From positions 519,255 to 583,254 of the forward strand of contig NZ_JAOZEV010000001.1 in assembly GCF_025847275.1 (NCBI RefSeq): 64,000 bases of DNA, given 5' to 3'. Under the pieces are notes generated by a model. That model saw only the letters and a program-made list of their open reading frames with translations. It was not told the origin of the DNA and ran no database searches. The stretch comes from Flavobacterium frigoritolerans (GTDB lineage Bacteria; Bacteroidota; Bacteroidia; Flavobacteriales; Flavobacteriaceae). Position numbers and translations under genes: made by a program. Every line of letters starts with the position of its first letter. The stretch's first letter is position 1. Shown in pieces: positions 8,751-17,354 of this stretch.

Positions 8751-8766
8751 TTGTTTAATCTTCTCT

Positions 8767-9384
8767 TTAAAAAGAAATCTTCTCGTATTTTTTATTATCT
8801 ATATCTAAAATTTCAGGAGATTCTGCAGGAACGTCACCTTTCCATTTTTCCTGAACTGAAGGATTAGAAGGGTACTTTCCGTTTTTCATTTTTACATTAT
8901 ACAAAATCCCTTTACTGCTTACTATAAGATCTCGGAATTTCTCTGAAGTACCTGTTCCAACAAAAATAGGAAAATCGGTCACTGTAAATTTGTTCAACAA
9001 GCTTCCATCGTTCTTTAAAATAAAACCAGAACATCCTCCTGTTCCACAAAAATAAGGACTAGAAAGACCTACAATATACTCGTCTTTTTCATCATTATTT
9101 AAATCGAAAGCATCGTAGTAAAAAAAGCGATCTTCTTTTGTCATTGCTGCCAAATCATTCTTCAATAATACTGTATTTAACTGTTTACGGATCAAATCAA
9201 TAACCTTAGGATCTGCTATTGCTTTTTTATTATTTACTATTATTGAATCGTTATTATTTTCTGTTTGTACTATTGTATCAACAGTTGCTGAATCTATATC
9301 TTTTGCTACATCGGTAGTAGTTTCTTTTTTCTGGCAAGAGTACAAACTAACTATTGCTAAGCCTATTAAAATTGTCTTTTTCAT
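8767..9384 (-). CDS. Lipoprotein of unknown function with an acidic, Ca-loop-like motif
   Basis: 205 residues starting with a lipoprotein signal (MKKTILIGLAIVSLYSC), then a Thr/Asp/Asn-rich linker (about 20-55) typical of surface-tethered Bacteroidota lipoproteins. The globular part holds YDAFDLNNDEKDEYIVG, which resembles the acidic loops of FG-GAP/VCBS or EF-hand-like proteins, and two cysteines in CGTGGC that could form a disulfide. Monocistronic, ended by the terminator at 8721. Confidence 0.7.
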   Translation of the reverse strand: MKKTILIGLAIVSLYSCQKKETTTDVAKDIDSATVDTIVQTENNNDSIIVNNKKAIADPKVIDLIRKQLNTVLLKNDLAAMTKEDRFFYYDAFDLNNDEKDEYIVGLSSPYFCGTGGCSGFILKNDGSLLNKFTVTDFPIFVGTGTSEKFRDLIVSSKGILYNVKMKNGKYPSNPSVQEKWKGDVPAESPEILDIDNKKYEKISF

Positions 9385-9453
9385 GATTTTTATTATTTTT
9401 TACAACCATTAAATTTACAAAAATAAATCATACTACATCCTAGTAAATCCACT

Positions 9454-10455
9454 CTACACCAACAAAGCCAATTTATTTTGGATTTCTTTTTTTATTAGTA
9501 ATTCTTTAATATTATTATAGGTTACAAGTGCAATTTGGGTTAAGGCTTCGTTTGTAAAAAATGCCTGATGTGCAGTCACCAATACATTTGGAAAACTCAT
9601 TAACCGCTGGATTGCATCATCTTTTATAATATCTTCAGAAAGATCTCTAAAAAATAATTTTTCTTCCTGTTCATATACATCAATACCCAGATACCCTACT
9701 TTACCTTCTTTAAGCGCTTCAATAACACTTGCCGTTTCTATTAATCCGCCACGGCTTGTATTAATAATCATAACACTATTTTTCATTTGTGCCAATGAGC
9801 CTTTGTTTATAATATGCTTTGTTTTTTCGTTTAACGGACAATGCAATGAGATTATATCACTTTCTTTAAAAACAGTATCCAAATCGGTAAATACAACGCC
9901 TTCTTTTTCCATTTCGGGATTTATAGTAATATCATAAGCAAGGATTTTACAACCAAAACCTTTTCCTATTTTAGAGAAAGCTTTCCCAATATTTCCTGTT
10001 CCTATTATACCTATTGTTTTCCCATTCAAATCAAATCCTAGTAATCCATTCAAAGAAAAATTCTGTTCACGAACTCTGTTATACGCTTTATGAGTTTTGC
10101 GATTGAGTGTAAGTATCATTGCCATTGCATGCTCCGCAACGGCTTCGGGAGAATAAGCAGGAACTCTACATACATGAATTCCGTATCGCTTTGCAACTTC
10201 TAGATTAACATTATTAAACCCAGCGCAACGTAAAGCAATAATTCTCACCCCTTTTTCTGCCAATTGTTTGATTACCACTTCGTCAACAATATCATTTACA
10301 AAAACGCAAATAATATTTGAGCTCTGAATTAAGTTTACGGTATGTTTGTTAAGTTGTGTTTCAAAAAACTCCAAATCAAATCCGAATTCACAATTATGCT
10401 TATTAAAAAAAGTTTTATCATATGGCTGAGCCGAGAAAAATGTTATTTTATTCAT
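9454..10455 (-). CDS. ldhA: D-lactate dehydrogenase (2-hydroxyacid dehydrogenase family)
   Basis: 333 residues from the ATG at 10455; the longer frame begins 8 codons earlier, but the N-terminus KITFFSAQPYDKTFF aligns with my recollection of E. coli LdhA. Interconverts pyruvate and D-lactate with NADH. Markers: LRCAGFNNV (substrate loop), the Rossmann GTGNIG at 152-157, SLHCPL, NTSRGG (Arg contact), GIDVYEQE with the catalytic Glu region, and VLVTAHQAF with the catalytic His. Single gene between the glpQ-like terminator and the lipoprotein gene. Confidence 0.9.
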   Translation of the reverse strand: MNKITFFSAQPYDKTFFNKHNCEFGFDLEFFETQLNKHTVNLIQSSNIICVFVNDIVDEVVIKQLAEKGVRIIALRCAGFNNVNLEVAKRYGIHVCRVPAYSPEAVAEHAMAMILTLNRKTHKAYNRVREQNFSLNGLLGFDLNGKTIGIIGTGNIGKAFSKIGKGFGCKILAYDITINPEMEKEGVVFTDLDTVFKESDIISLHCPLNEKTKHIINKGSLAQMKNSVMIINTSRGGLIETASVIEALKEGKVGYLGIDVYEQEEKLFFRDLSEDIIKDDAIQRLMSFPNVLVTAHQAFFTNEALTQIALVTYNNIKELLIKKEIQNKLALLV

Positions 10456-10554
10456 ACCTGCTGCTCTATCTAAATCCATATGGCTCTTTCTTTAAAATTA
10501 GAATTGTTTATTCATTAAAATTAAGCAATTAATCGCAAAGTAATTTTACAGGCA

Positions 10555-10588
10555 AAAAAAAAGAGCTTCGATTGAAGCTCTTTTTTTA
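10555..10588 (-). terminator. Terminator of the glycerophosphodiesterase gene
   Basis: Stem AAAAAAGAGCTTC / GAAGCTCTTTTTT with a 4-base loop, 5 bp below the stop codon of the minus-strand gene at 10593. Nearly the same hairpin as at 8721-8750. Confidence 0.8.
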
Positions 10589-10592
10589 TATA

Positions 10593-11525
10593 TTATTTTA
10601 TTTTCTTAACTACAATATGCTTAGATTTTAATTTTTTATCATCCGCATATTTTAGGAGTTGTTTACCTGCCTCTACGTTACGATCAGATGAAAGTACATC
10701 TGCTCCATTAGCCACTAGTTTATAATATAACTCATCTCCTTTGGCTGCAGCACTTTTATCAAGATTCCCCATTGTTCCTAGAATACAAGAAATCTTTCGG
10801 CTGTGTAAATATTCATACACTTCTGGCGCTGGTTCTTTAGTACCGACAAATGCTATCATTTTATTGGCTTTTACACCTAATTTCTCCAAACGCTCTACAT
10901 CTTCTTTTCCTCTAGCTGAAACTGATATCATTAAATCTGGTGCCAGCTTAGCAGCCTCTGCTGCTTGTGTTGCATTATAAGTAATAATTACTGAATAAGC
11001 CTCTGCTTTGTTTCTTCTTACTGCATCAATAATCATTTGCATCGGAACTCCTTTTTTAATATCCAGGTTATAAATTACTTTGTCTTTACCCCATTGTAGG
11101 ATTTGATCTAAAGTTTCGATTTTATATGGAGTTACTTTCCCTTCAGTATCTTTTAAGAAAAGCTCTTGTAATTCTTTATACGTATATCCTTCAATTACAC
11201 CAGTTCCTGTTGTTGTTCTGTCTAATGTATTATCATGCATCATTACCAGAACTGAATCCTTACTCAAAGCAATATCTGTTTCTACAATTGTTGGATTGTA
11301 CTTTATTGCATTGGCAAATGTTGGTGTGCAATTCTCAGGGAAACCAACTGTTGGTCCACCTCGATGTGCACTTACCAATGGCATTGTTTTTTTAGAATAA
11401 TTTAAAAACTTCTGTAATTCTTTAGAATTTTTAAATTTTAATAAATATTCATTTTCCTGAGCAAAACCAAAGCTAAAAATGAAAGAAACTAAAACAGCAA
11501 ACCACAAATTTTTATTCTGAAACAT
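10593..11525 (-). CDS. Glycerophosphodiester phosphodiesterase family protein, secreted
   Basis: 310 residues from the ATG at 11525, chosen because it opens a signal peptide ending FSFGFAQ. Hydrolyses glycerophosphodiesters to glycerol-3-phosphate and an alcohol. The GDPD signature is complete near the N-terminus: SAHRGG, PENCTPTF, VETDIALSKDSVLVMMHD and LDRTTTGTG, giving the His/Glu/Asp metal and catalytic residues of the TIM barrel. The export signal points to periplasmic scavenging of deacylated lipids. Monocistronic with its own terminator. Confidence 0.9.
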   Translation of the reverse strand: MFQNKNLWFAVLVSFIFSFGFAQENEYLLKFKNSKELQKFLNYSKKTMPLVSAHRGGPTVGFPENCTPTFANAIKYNPTIVETDIALSKDSVLVMMHDNTLDRTTTGTGVIEGYTYKELQELFLKDTEGKVTPYKIETLDQILQWGKDKVIYNLDIKKGVPMQMIIDAVRRNKAEAYSVIITYNATQAAEAAKLAPDLMISVSARGKEDVERLEKLGVKANKMIAFVGTKEPAPEVYEYLHSRKISCILGTMGNLDKSAAAKGDELYYKLVANGADVLSSDRNVEAGKQLLKYADDKKLKSKHIVVKKIK

Positions 11526-11661
11526 ATTATATTTATTAAAATTGGACTGCAAACTTAAGCAATTTCAACTATGTAAGACGTTATTTAAAAGTGAAATTAC
11601 TATAAACTTCAAGTGCACCTTTCTTTATTATTTACCCCTTAAACAAAATGCTTTTTACCGA

Positions 11662-11907
11662 TTATTTTAAATCTAAATTTCGACCTACATAATAACCTGT
11701 CATCATGTCTATTACATCTTCAAGGATATCAATTTCATTAGCTCTTCCCTCCGCTATCAAAAAAGCATCAAACTCATAAAACTCTTTTAAGATAGTTTCC
11801 TTGCCAATCCCCTCTTTATTCAAATCGATTGTAAGTTGTCTTAATGATTCTAATGGTAACTCATTTAAAAAAGCTTTCTCTATTCTCTTCGCAATAATTG
11901 ATTCCAT
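11662..11907 (-). CDS. Small protein of unknown function
   Basis: 81 residues, mostly helical, acidic, without cysteine or signal peptide (MESIIAKRIEKAF...DVIDMMTGYYVGRNLDL). It follows the DUF4274-like gene by 24 bp on the same strand, so the two form a pair. Helical acidic small proteins next to larger orphans are often immunity or antidote partners, but nothing here proves that. Confidence 0.6.
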   Translation of the reverse strand: MESIIAKRIEKAFLNELPLESLRQLTIDLNKEGIGKETILKEFYEFDAFLIAEGRANEIDILEDVIDMMTGYYVGRNLDLK

Positions 11908-11931
11908 ATATTCCGTTCTTTTTAACCCTGC

Positions 11932-12852
11932 TTATAAATCTTTAAAACTCATATGATCTGTACTAAAAAGCAAACCAATACCGCTATAAGGATCTTTTTT
12001 TAAATCGTAAAAATTAGTTACTCCTTCCAAATCTTTATATAAATCGGCAATTATTGTACTTGGCATAAATCCATCAATTGTGTGTCTTATAATTGTATCA
12101 GCAAGACAAGTCAATTCTTTTGTAGCGTTTGTTACACCTACATTATTTCCAGTTTCCCAATCCCAAATTATCCAACCCCAATTGTGTTGTTTCTGAACAC
12201 AGTCCATCCATAAGTAAGACAGGTTATTAATTTTTATCTTTCCTAATTCTTTCCCTTTCCAGTATTCAACACTTTCTATTATTGCTTGAATTGCAATATT
12301 GGTTTCACCATAAATAAAATCAGGATTTGAAACCTGAATACTCTTTATAGCATCTTTTATCTTAGTCTCAATCGTTTTTAATTCCTTCTCGTTGGGTTTT
12401 CTTAAAAATGCAAACTCAATATCTTGGCGTTCAAAAACAGTTCCTGCTGATTTCTCAAGCATTTCTTTAGGAATACATTTTGTGTTAGAATTTTCATCCA
12501 GAAATTCATCTTTAGGATTGAAAGAAAAATTCTCATCCTCATAAAAACCAGCACAATATTTCTCTTCAATTTCTTTTATTAACTTATAAGTTTCATAATT
12601 TACATCTTCTTTTATTTCATCCTCATTTTTAAACTTGTAGAAATAATCGGGTTGAAGAAACCAATACAGACAAAGAGCCGTGCCTTTATCACAAATTTTC
12701 TGTTTTACAATCCAATTAAAAGGCTCAATTCCATCATCATAATTCCAGTGTTGAACAAACTGATGTAACTCAGGAGCTGTTAATTTCTTATAAGACATTT
12801 CGCTATTAACAGCTTTAAGAACCCTATTTTTACTTTTCTTATTAAACTCCAT
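11932..12852 (-). CDS. DUF4274-like protein of unknown function
   Basis: 306 residues, no signal peptide. The N-terminal ~80 residues contain HQFVQHWNYDDG followed by KICDKGTALCLYWFLQPDYF, the pattern I know from DUF4274 (NxDDG ... CDxGTAL). The remaining ~220 residues are Trp-, Asp- and Glu-rich with no recognised motif. Starts a short minus-strand unit with the 81-residue gene downstream. Confidence 0.65.
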   Translation of the reverse strand: MEFNKKSKNRVLKAVNSEMSYKKLTAPELHQFVQHWNYDDGIEPFNWIVKQKICDKGTALCLYWFLQPDYFYKFKNEDEIKEDVNYETYKLIKEIEEKYCAGFYEDENFSFNPKDEFLDENSNTKCIPKEMLEKSAGTVFERQDIEFAFLRKPNEKELKTIETKIKDAIKSIQVSNPDFIYGETNIAIQAIIESVEYWKGKELGKIKINNLSYLWMDCVQKQHNWGWIIWDWETGNNVGVTNATKELTCLADTIIRHTIDGFMPSTIIADLYKDLEGVTNFYDLKKDPYSGIGLLFSTDHMSFKDL

Positions 12853-12963
12853 TCTTTCCCTTTACTTCTATCTATTTTAATTTGTTTGATCGCTACACAA
12901 ATTTAAAAACCTATCCTTATAAACCATCATAATAGGATGTAATTTCCCTTAACCATCATGCGT

Positions 12964-13020
12964 AAAAAAACTCCTATATTTAAAAGCCTTTAAACTTATT
13001 GATATAGAAGTCTTTAAATT
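12964..13020 (-). terminator. Long imperfect hairpin below the 130-residue gene
   Basis: AAAAAAACTCCTATAT pairs imperfectly with GATATAGAAGTCTTT across a ~25-base loop. A clearly related hairpin (ACTCCCATATC ... GATATAGAAGTTTT) lies at 13476-13530 below the next gene, so the element has been copied. Confidence 0.4.
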
Positions 13021-13032
13021 ATTAAAAAACGT

Positions 13033-13425
13033 TTATTTAGTATCGCCTTTTTTAACGGATAAAACAGAAACATCATATCCCAAATTAGCTAATATTTCTA
13101 ATCCATCAAGTGGTTCCTGCTTATTTTCGCCTGTCCATCCTTTTTGCAGACCATATAAAATACATTCTCTAACATATTTAGGTCTATTCAAATTAACTAC
13201 TTCCTTTTCGCCAGTTAATGGCTTAGAGAGCGGAAATCCAAAATTTAAAGGAAGACCAATAATCGGATCATCCCAGGTTAAAAAATCAACTAATAACGGA
13301 CTTAGCTTATAATCCTTTAAAAATATTTTTATCGTCAATGTTCCTTCCTGCGCTGGTAAATCAACCTTTCCAGTCATTATATAGAGATAAACGTTATCCT
13401 CTACTGTTATTTTCCTTAATTTCAT
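13033..13425 (-). CDS. Unknown protein, 130 residues
   Basis: A soluble-looking protein, no signal peptide or membrane segment. It has a beta-rich N-terminal half (KITVEDNVYLYIMTGKVDLP, TLTIKIFLKDYKLSPLLVDF) and a C-terminal helix-strand with WTGENKQEPLDGLEILANLGYDV. I do not recognise it. It sits with the DUF4274-like pair as an accessory patch between housekeeping genes, bounded on both sides by copies of the same terminator-like hairpin. Confidence 0.6.
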   Translation of the reverse strand: MKLRKITVEDNVYLYIMTGKVDLPAQEGTLTIKIFLKDYKLSPLLVDFLTWDDPIIGLPLNFGFPLSKPLTGEKEVVNLNRPKYVRECILYGLQKGWTGENKQEPLDGLEILANLGYDVSVLSVKKGDTK

Positions 13426-13475
13426 TTGTATAAATTAAACTTTAGTAAAATTAAGCATCCATTTCATTTAACACA

Positions 13476-13530
13476 TAAAAAAACTCCCATATCAATGCTC
13501 TTAGCTCACCGATATAGAAGTTTTAAATAA
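13476..13530 (-). terminator. Long imperfect hairpin below the outer-membrane protein gene
   Basis: ACTCCCATATC and GATATAGAAGT arms separated by ~17 bases, immediately below the stop at 13542. Sequence relative of the element at 12964-13020. Confidence 0.4.
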
Positions 13531-13541
13531 TTAGTATCTCG

Positions 13542-14501
13542 TTATAAACTATAATTCAGATTTATACTCCAGCGGTAATTAGCTTCCATAGCGCCACTAG
13601 ATAAATTTTGGTTTATAGGAAGCATTCCGTTTACACCCACCGAAAATTTGTCTTTACCAACCTCTAATCCAAATTTACCAAACAGGATATCTCCCGCTGT
13701 ATTTGGCAAGTCTAATCCGTGTTGTCTGTTTGTAGCATAAACTTCACCCGCAAAACCTAGCTGAGGAACTATTTGTACCGATGGCAAATCAAACAAGTAA
13801 AAGAACGTTCCCGAATAATTAAACTGGTTTCCGTATTGGTATTTTTGTTCGTTTTCGGTTTTTATAACGTAATTCAACATGGTGTTTAACCCCAGATTTT
13901 TTCTCTTAATTACATATTCAGAAACCAGTAAATAGTCCCAACTTCCTGTTCCTAACTGAAAACTTTTATTTACACTTCCTGCGTTATTCGCTTCATTAAA
14001 CCTTCCTGTTGGCATTTTTACTCCTCCACCAAATTCAACTTTATGCGTAAAAACAGTACTGTCTTTTTGCGTTTCAAACACTGTATAAAGTGCCATTACC
14101 GAAATATCTCCCAATCCCGAAATACTTTCCGTTCCTGTGGTTAATTCTCGATTATGAAAATGATAAGGAACCAATGCCGAAATCTGAACTCTCTTGCTTA
14201 CAGGAATCCTTGCCCAAGCCTGAACTGTATTAAAATTTTCATCTATCCAGGGAGAGTTAGCAAAAATACCATCGCGACTCGTATAACTTTGGTTGAAATA
14301 ACGTATTCCGACAAAATTAGTATTTAACATCGAGCTAAATCCCATGCTCCCACCACTTGCAGAACAGCCACAAGCATCACAATCAAAGTCTTCCATCATT
14401 GCCAAACGCTGAAATGTAAAGCTCGAAATACTATCTTTTACTGTTGTAGCAAAAGTAAAATTGCAAACTAAAACTAAACTTAAAACTATTATTTTTTTCA
14501 T
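13542..14501 (-). CDS. Outer-membrane beta-barrel protein with a CDACGC motif, last gene of the MbnPH-like cluster
   Basis: 319 residues with a signal peptide (cleavage after about TFA, residue 19) and alternating aromatic strands ending in a C-terminal aromatic-rich strand (SINLNYSL), as expected of an outer-membrane barrel. Just after the signal lies CDACGC (Cys41, Cys44, Cys46) followed by SASGGSMGF, a thiol cluster exposed in the periplasm and able to bind a soft metal. Strand-like blocks alternate with Asn/Gly turns. It follows the di-haem protein in the same direction. Family resemblance is to the transporter/porin-like proteins seen next to cytochrome c peroxidases and MbnP proteins in Bacteroidota. 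A role in copper export or sensing is inferred from context. Confidence 0.7.
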   Translation of the reverse strand: MKKIIVLSLVLVCNFTFATTVKDSISSFTFQRLAMMEDFDCDACGCSASGGSMGFSSMLNTNFVGIRYFNQSYTSRDGIFANSPWIDENFNTVQAWARIPVSKRVQISALVPYHFHNRELTTGTESISGLGDISVMALYTVFETQKDSTVFTHKVEFGGGVKMPTGRFNEANNAGSVNKSFQLGTGSWDYLLVSEYVIKRKNLGLNTMLNYVIKTENEQKYQYGNQFNYSGTFFYLFDLPSVQIVPQLGFAGEVYATNRQHGLDLPNTAGDILFGKFGLEVGKDKFSVGVNGMLPINQNLSSGAMEANYRWSINLNYSL

Positions 14502-14518
14502 TTTATTATTATTTTTTT

Positions 14519-14675
14519 AGGAGCTCCCGATAACTATCGGGACCCGCTTTTCGTTGCAAGCTTTTCTTAAAATCCCATTTTTCTATATGTTTACAAAGTT
14601 TCCGCTGGTCACTTTGTAAACCCAAGAAAAAATAAGGGCTTTTCTCAAAAAGGCTTTACACTACAATCGGGGCTA
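14519..14675. repeat. Intergenic palindromic element, starts AGGAGCT, ends GGGGCT
   Basis: A ~155-bp element in the gap between the barrel and di-haem genes. It opens with AGGAGC and the perfect palindrome TCCCGATA-AC-TATCGGGA (14525-14542). The middle holds TTTACAAAGT / ACTTTGTAAA (14590-14599 and 14611-14620), and it closes with ATCGGGGCTA. The element at 62051-62132 has the same opening and closing words around a different hairpin, suggesting one dispersed family. Confidence 0.6.
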
Positions 14676-14735
14676 AAACTCCAATTTTTATTATATCTTA
14701 TCCTAACAAATTTAAAAAGCCTGTTAGAAAGAACC

Positions 14736-15773
14736 TTAAAACTCCGAAAATCGCTTATCAGTTAAGAATTGATGATCGGTTAATGTTTTCAGGAATGCGA
14801 TAATTTGTTTCTTATCCATTTCTGAAAGTTGGATACCTAGTTTTCCATTTTGCCTCAAAATTGGATCTAAAGTTGCCGAAGCTTCAATTCCGCTGGCATA
14901 ATGATCCAAAACAGCTTCTAGTGTTCCAAATCGTCCGTCGTGCATATAGGGAGCCGAAACTTCGACATTTCGTAAACTCTGCACTTTAAATTTATAATAA
15001 TCACTAACCAATTCAGTAACCTTATAACGTCCCACGTCATTTACTTTTGGATTTACTGCCAAACCATTGTTTCGAAACGAATCATCGGTCATTAAATCAG
15101 TTGCATGACATGAAGCACATTTAGAATTAAACAATGCATATCCTGCCAATTCATCGGCTGTAAGCGTTCCTCCTGTTTCATTACGGCGGTATTTATCAAA
15201 ACGCGAATTAGAAGATGTTACCATTACCATAAATTGCGAAAGTGCTTTTAACATATTCTCGGTAGTAATTGCACCATTGGTAAAAGCTTGTCCAAATAAA
15301 GTTCGGTAGGTTTTATCCCCTTTCATCATTTCTAGAATAGTATTTAAATTACCATTCATTTCGATATCGCTCGTTAACGGAATTATTGGCTGCAAGTCTA
15401 AATGATTAGTTACTCCATCATACATAAAAGTCGCTTGGTAAGCCAAATTCTGAATTGGTGGTGCATTTCGGGTTCCCAATGCATCCCCAACTCCATGGCT
15501 CACTGTGTGCCCATGATGTGTAAATGCGTTTTCCTGTATATGACAAAAACCACAAGAAACAATTCCATCAGAAGCCAAACGTCCATCGTAGAAAAGTTTT
15601 TTACCTAGTTCAAATCCTTTTACAGTTGGTGGATTTGCAGTAATATCATAAGTTAAAGCGGGGAAATTAGATGGCACTTTAAAGTCTAAAGGCACATTTA
15701 TATATTCATCATCCTGATCACTACAACTGTATAATAACGGAATCATAACCCAAAGAAAATATTTTATTCTCAT
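14736..15773 (-). CDS. Di-haem cytochrome c peroxidase family lipoprotein (MbnH-like)
   Basis: 345 residues with a lipoprotein signal (LWVMIPLLYSC). Two c-type haem sites are present: CGFCH at 74-78 and CASCH at 219-223. Other family blocks are RNAPPIQNL, TFMYDGV and APYMHDGRFGTLEAVLDHY. This is the bacterial cytochrome c peroxidase/MauG superfamily. The gene directly upstream encodes an MbnP-like protein, the pairing known for methanobactin-associated MbnP/MbnH, in which the di-haem MbnH oxidises a tryptophan of MbnP to kynurenine. That role is inferred here from pairing. A generic peroxide-detoxifying peroxidase is the alternative. Confidence 0.85.
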   Translation of the reverse strand: MRIKYFLWVMIPLLYSCSDQDDEYINVPLDFKVPSNFPALTYDITANPPTVKGFELGKKLFYDGRLASDGIVSCGFCHIQENAFTHHGHTVSHGVGDALGTRNAPPIQNLAYQATFMYDGVTNHLDLQPIIPLTSDIEMNGNLNTILEMMKGDKTYRTLFGQAFTNGAITTENMLKALSQFMVMVTSSNSRFDKYRRNETGGTLTADELAGYALFNSKCASCHATDLMTDDSFRNNGLAVNPKVNDVGRYKVTELVSDYYKFKVQSLRNVEVSAPYMHDGRFGTLEAVLDHYASGIEASATLDPILRQNGKLGIQLSEMDKKQIIAFLKTLTDHQFLTDKRFSEF

Positions 15774-15868
15774 GGTTTCTAAATTTTAAAAGAAGCACAA
15801 AAGCTCATTTCTAACCCCAATTCCTACGGTATTCTTTTTTATTTTTTTTTAAATAAAAAAGACATAGT

Positions 15869-15888
15869 ATCCCGATAGCTATCGGGAT
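15869..15888. repeat. Perfect 20-nt palindrome ATCCCGATAGCTATCGGGAT
   Basis: Lies between the MbnP-like and MbnH-like genes. Its core TCCCGATA...TATCGGGA is the same as in the element at 14519-14675, so it is probably a partial or solo copy. Confidence 0.65.
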
Positions 15889-15940
15889 GCGGGACAAGAG
15901 TTCCTAATGAAAAATAACTTTTGTGCTCCTAAAAATGAAA

Positions 15941-16744
15941 TTAATCGTTGTGTACGTGATCTACTCTAAACATTGTGGCTACATTGGCAGTAATTAAAGG
16001 CAAAGCAGCTCCGCCCATAATCATAGCTCCCATGCCGCCCATATTATAATCTGAAAGCTTGATTTTGTTAGGTCCGTCAAGAATCTTAGACAAATCGGTT
16101 ATAATGTGTACATCTGGCGAAATGTTAGTTCTTACCAAAGCTTTAGTCGGGAAATCTAGCGTTACTTCTGTATAGTTATAATCCGTTCCTGTTTGTCCAG
16201 TATGAATCATAAAAGGAATAGCAGTTGTAACAGTTTCTGAAGTAAAATTACCCTCGAAAGCAAGAAATTTATATCCTGCAGTCCAGTTCCATAACATTCC
16301 AGCAGCCTGAGCTTGTGCAAGAAAATCACCTTGTCCAGACGCACCCAATTGCCATTGTTCTTTATCTACTCCTATTCCGAATTTTACTTTTGTATAATCT
16401 CCTGCAGGAACATCCGATAAGATAAATTTGTAACCAGCCTCAGTGGCTTCGTCAGCAATAAAATAACTTTTTGCTTTTGGGTATGTAAAAGTTGTTCCAT
16501 CAGTTTTTGTCAAGACAATATTACTTACAATGTATTTAACGTTAGTAATTTTTAAAACCTCATTATTAGAAGTTCTATTTCCTTGCGTTTCCAGAATTAA
16601 ATCATTTGATCCAAATGAGTTGTCAAATTTTAATCCGATTTTACCAGTTCCAGAAACTGATTCATTATTATCATCACTTGAACATGCTGAAATAGTAGCA
16701 GTTATAGCCAAAATAGCTACTGCTTTGTATAATATTTTTTTCAT
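15941..16744 (-). CDS. MbnP-like copper-binding lipoprotein
   Basis: 267 residues from the ATG at 16744, chosen because it gives a standard lipoprotein signal (ILAITATISAC). The mature part follows the MbnP pattern: an IGLKFDNSFG strand near the N-terminus, VKYIVSNIVLT, a SYFIADEA block, DVPAGDYTKVKFGIGVD, then the tryptophan-containing MLWNWTAGYKFLAFEG (Trp152 and Trp154), and late HTG and DVHIITDLS strands. In characterised MbnP a tryptophan is converted to kynurenine by the di-haem partner and helps bind copper. The di-haem gene lies 167 bp downstream on the same strand. Family call is from motif memory. Confidence 0.8.
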   Translation of the reverse strand: MKKILYKAVAILAITATISACSSDDNNESVSGTGKIGLKFDNSFGSNDLILETQGNRTSNNEVLKITNVKYIVSNIVLTKTDGTTFTYPKAKSYFIADEATEAGYKFILSDVPAGDYTKVKFGIGVDKEQWQLGASGQGDFLAQAQAAGMLWNWTAGYKFLAFEGNFTSETVTTAIPFMIHTGQTGTDYNYTEVTLDFPTKALVRTNISPDVHIITDLSKILDGPNKIKLSDYNMGGMGAMIMGGAALPLITANVATMFRVDHVHND

Positions 16745-16854
16745 TTTTGAGTTGTATATTCTTAATAGATATTTAAAATAGTATGTGCATAGGCTTACCT
16801 CAAATGACAATAGTCAAATGAAATAGCAGGACACAAAAGTGTTTTAATTAAAAT

Positions 16855-17229
16855 TTAAGAAATACGTGCAGGTGGATGAAAAAACAAATCGGCATTAAGA
16901 TGCGAATACAAATTAGCGTAAGCCGCATTGATTTGTGATTTAGTATTGTTTGGATAAAATTGTAATACAAATGCGTTTGTCGATTCAAACATTAAATCGA
17001 CTTTATCCAGAAGGGTGTTTTTTTTATCAGACGAAGAAGGCTTTTCGGTATCGGCAGCTTTGGCCAATTCTTTCATTAAATGACACTTTCCGTTACACTG
17101 CATAACAGGCTGCGCTTTATTCTCGCAAAGTACCGTCGAAATGTAATCATAATTGACAATATATTCTATAACCGGGAATACTGGTTTTAGAAAAATAGCT
17201 AGAATCAATATGAAGACCATTTTTTTCAC
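16855..17229 (-). CDS. Small exported protein with a CNGKCHL metal-like motif
   Basis: 124 residues. An N-terminal hydrophobic segment (residues 3-20) gives export or anchoring. It is followed by Cys35 and CNGKCHL (Cys45, Cys49, His50), then a polar, charged tail ending in NADLFFHPPARIS. The Cys-x3-Cys-His arrangement suits a soft-metal site. First gene of the MbnP/MbnH-like cluster; the divergent Spy-like gene starts 125 bp away, so the intervening DNA probably carries both promoters. I recall similar small CxxKCxL proteins next to copper or TonB genes in Bacteroidota. The function is unproven. Confidence 0.65.
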   Translation of the reverse strand: MKKMVFILILAIFLKPVFPVIEYIVNYDYISTVLCENKAQPVMQCNGKCHLMKELAKAADTEKPSSSDKKNTLLDKVDLMFESTNAFVLQFYPNNTKSQINAAYANLYSHLNADLFFHPPARIS

Positions 17230-17354
17230 AATGCGAATTTAAGAAACAAAATTTATTTTATCGGCTGTTAAATAAATTATAATTAAAAAAAATGTGTTAA
17301 ACCTATTTATTTTATAAATGTCTAACATCAATAACCTTTTAAAACAAAAAAATC

